Shown: piece after piece, positions 63,396-64,000 of the stretch
Numbering within the stretch: position 1 is the first letter of the stretch
How the letters are laid out: each line of letters opens with the position of its first letter
Source: Takifugu bimaculatus
Lineage: Eukaryota; Chordata; Actinopteri; Tetraodontiformes; Tetraodontidae
Direction: 5' to 3'
Length of the DNA: 64,000 nucleotides
Assembly (NCBI GenBank): GCA_004026145.2
Contig: CP034996.1
Location: 7,105,391-7,169,390, forward strand
Notes under the pieces: generated by a model
Database searches by the model: none
Told to the model about the DNA's origin: nothing
Seen by the model: the letters and a program-made list of their open reading frames with translations, nothing else
Translations under genes and position numbers: made by a program

Positions 63396-63775
63396 TGTCA
63401 CAGCTGCGGGCAATCATGCCCGTGAGTCGCTTCGCCCCGCACACCTGTTGTACATCAGGACTCTAATGAGCACTCATCTTAAACCCCGGAGACACACCTG
63501 CTCTCTGCCAGATCGTTATTCGTTCCCGATGACTTTCCAGCGTATTCCTGTTTGCCTGTCTGCCCGGTTCCGACCTTGCCTCTTCCTGACCATTCTGTTT
63601 AGCCCGCTCCCCTGTAAACTCTGTCTGCCTTCTGCCCGATCTCAACCTTGCCTGTCCCCGACTATTCTGTTCTGCTCGCTCCCCGGAGAATCCTGTCTGT
63701 TGTCTGCGTCCGACAATAAAGCGGTATTCAGCCAGACTCGTGTGTCGCATTTGGGTTCTTATCTGGTTCCTGACA
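63396..63775 (+). mobile_element. Solo LTR with 6-bp target duplication
   Basis: The 380-bp block begins TGTCACAGCTGC and ends GGTTCCTGACA, the TG...CA ends of an LTR with TGTCA/TGACA as inverted tips. TGTTTC flanks both sides (63390-63395 and 63776-63781). An AATAAA at 63715-63720 gives the plus orientation. It is GC-richer than its surroundings, so long open frames run through both strands, but these are not genes. No internal region follows, which marks it as a product of LTR-LTR recombination. Confidence 0.85.
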
Positions 63776-63972
63776 TGTTTCAAAGTAACAGGAAGTTTGA
63801 ATCAAACGTACTTACAAAATAAATCTGATAGTCTGAAAACCCCAGTTTCTGTTTATCATATTTTTGGAGTACTTTAAATCTGCCAGAGCTAATTATCTTA
63901 TGTATCTGATTACTTCCTTTGATCAGATATTTATGGATATGTAATCAGACTAAATCATTTCTTTTTTTAATT

Positions 63973-64000
63973 TGTCAATCAATCAATCAATTAATCTTTA
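63973..64000 (-). mobile_element. Start of another LINE 3' end at window edge
   Basis: TCAATCAATCAATCAATTAATCTTTA repeats the (CAAT)n plus CTTTA junction of the LINE at 19233. The rest lies beyond the window. Confidence 0.5.

Noticed and set aside
63286..63822. 178-codon plus-strand ORF and overlapping minus ORF
   Set aside because: Both are chance frames across a GC-rich solo LTR.
26366..64000. CRISPR array or prokaryotic-type defence system
   Set aside because: No regularly spaced palindromic repeats; the DNA is vertebrate nuclear sequence.

Overview
The window is nuclear DNA of a ray-finned fish, most likely a percomorph teleost. It has vertebrate genes split by short GT-AG introns and ORFs with no bacterial-style gene packing. 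The repeats are those typical of teleosts: an L2/Rex-like LINE, an endonuclease-type LINE, tRNA-derived SINEs, pogo/Tigger and hAT DNA transposons, and Ty3/Gypsy remains. No database search was possible; identities rest on recognised protein families.

Region 1 (1-9.7 kb, + strand): the last 13 coding exons of med13, the Mediator CDK8-module subunit. They encode about 829 residues covering the MID and PIWI-like C-terminal half, followed by a 3' UTR with three candidate poly(A) signals. The 5' half of the gene lies left of the window.

Region 2 (9.7-12.1 kb): a short spacer holding a fold-back repeat with long inverted ends (10451-11040), then a GC-rich block that is probably the ints2 promoter and non-coding first exon.

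Region 3 (12.1-26.35 kb, + strand): the whole ints2 gene (Integrator subunit 2), 24 coding exons, about 1209 residues, close to the roughly 1200 of human INTS2. Two coding exons each carry a net +1 frameshift in this sequence (near 17105 and near 23720). Introns hold a Tigger-type MITE, a hAT MITE with a perfect 8-bp target duplication, and a 1.7-kb 5'-truncated antisense LINE. The order MED13 then INTS2, same strand, matches human 17q23.

Region 4 (26.35-64 kb): no host gene recognised. Mobile-element remains and simple repeats occupy part of it: a C-rich minisatellite (33.1-33.7 kb), a GGAGA array grown from a LINE copy (35.5 kb), a second LINE copy retaining YADD (41.3 kb), a decayed Ty3/Gypsy pol split by a hAT transposase (45.0-48.3 kb), an internally deleted endonuclease-type LINE (49.5-50.8 kb), SINE and MITE remnants (51-52 kb), an internally deleted pogo/Tigger element (59.7-60.7 kb) and a solo LTR with a 6-bp target duplication (63.4-63.8 kb). 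The rest is AT-rich unique DNA. In human this side of INTS2 leads to BRIP1 and then TBX4/TBX2, so a developmental regulatory landscape is possible but unproven. I did not find a convincing new biological system; the strongest oddities are the two ints2 frameshifts, the nested transposon block and the LINE copy that lost exactly its catalytic box.
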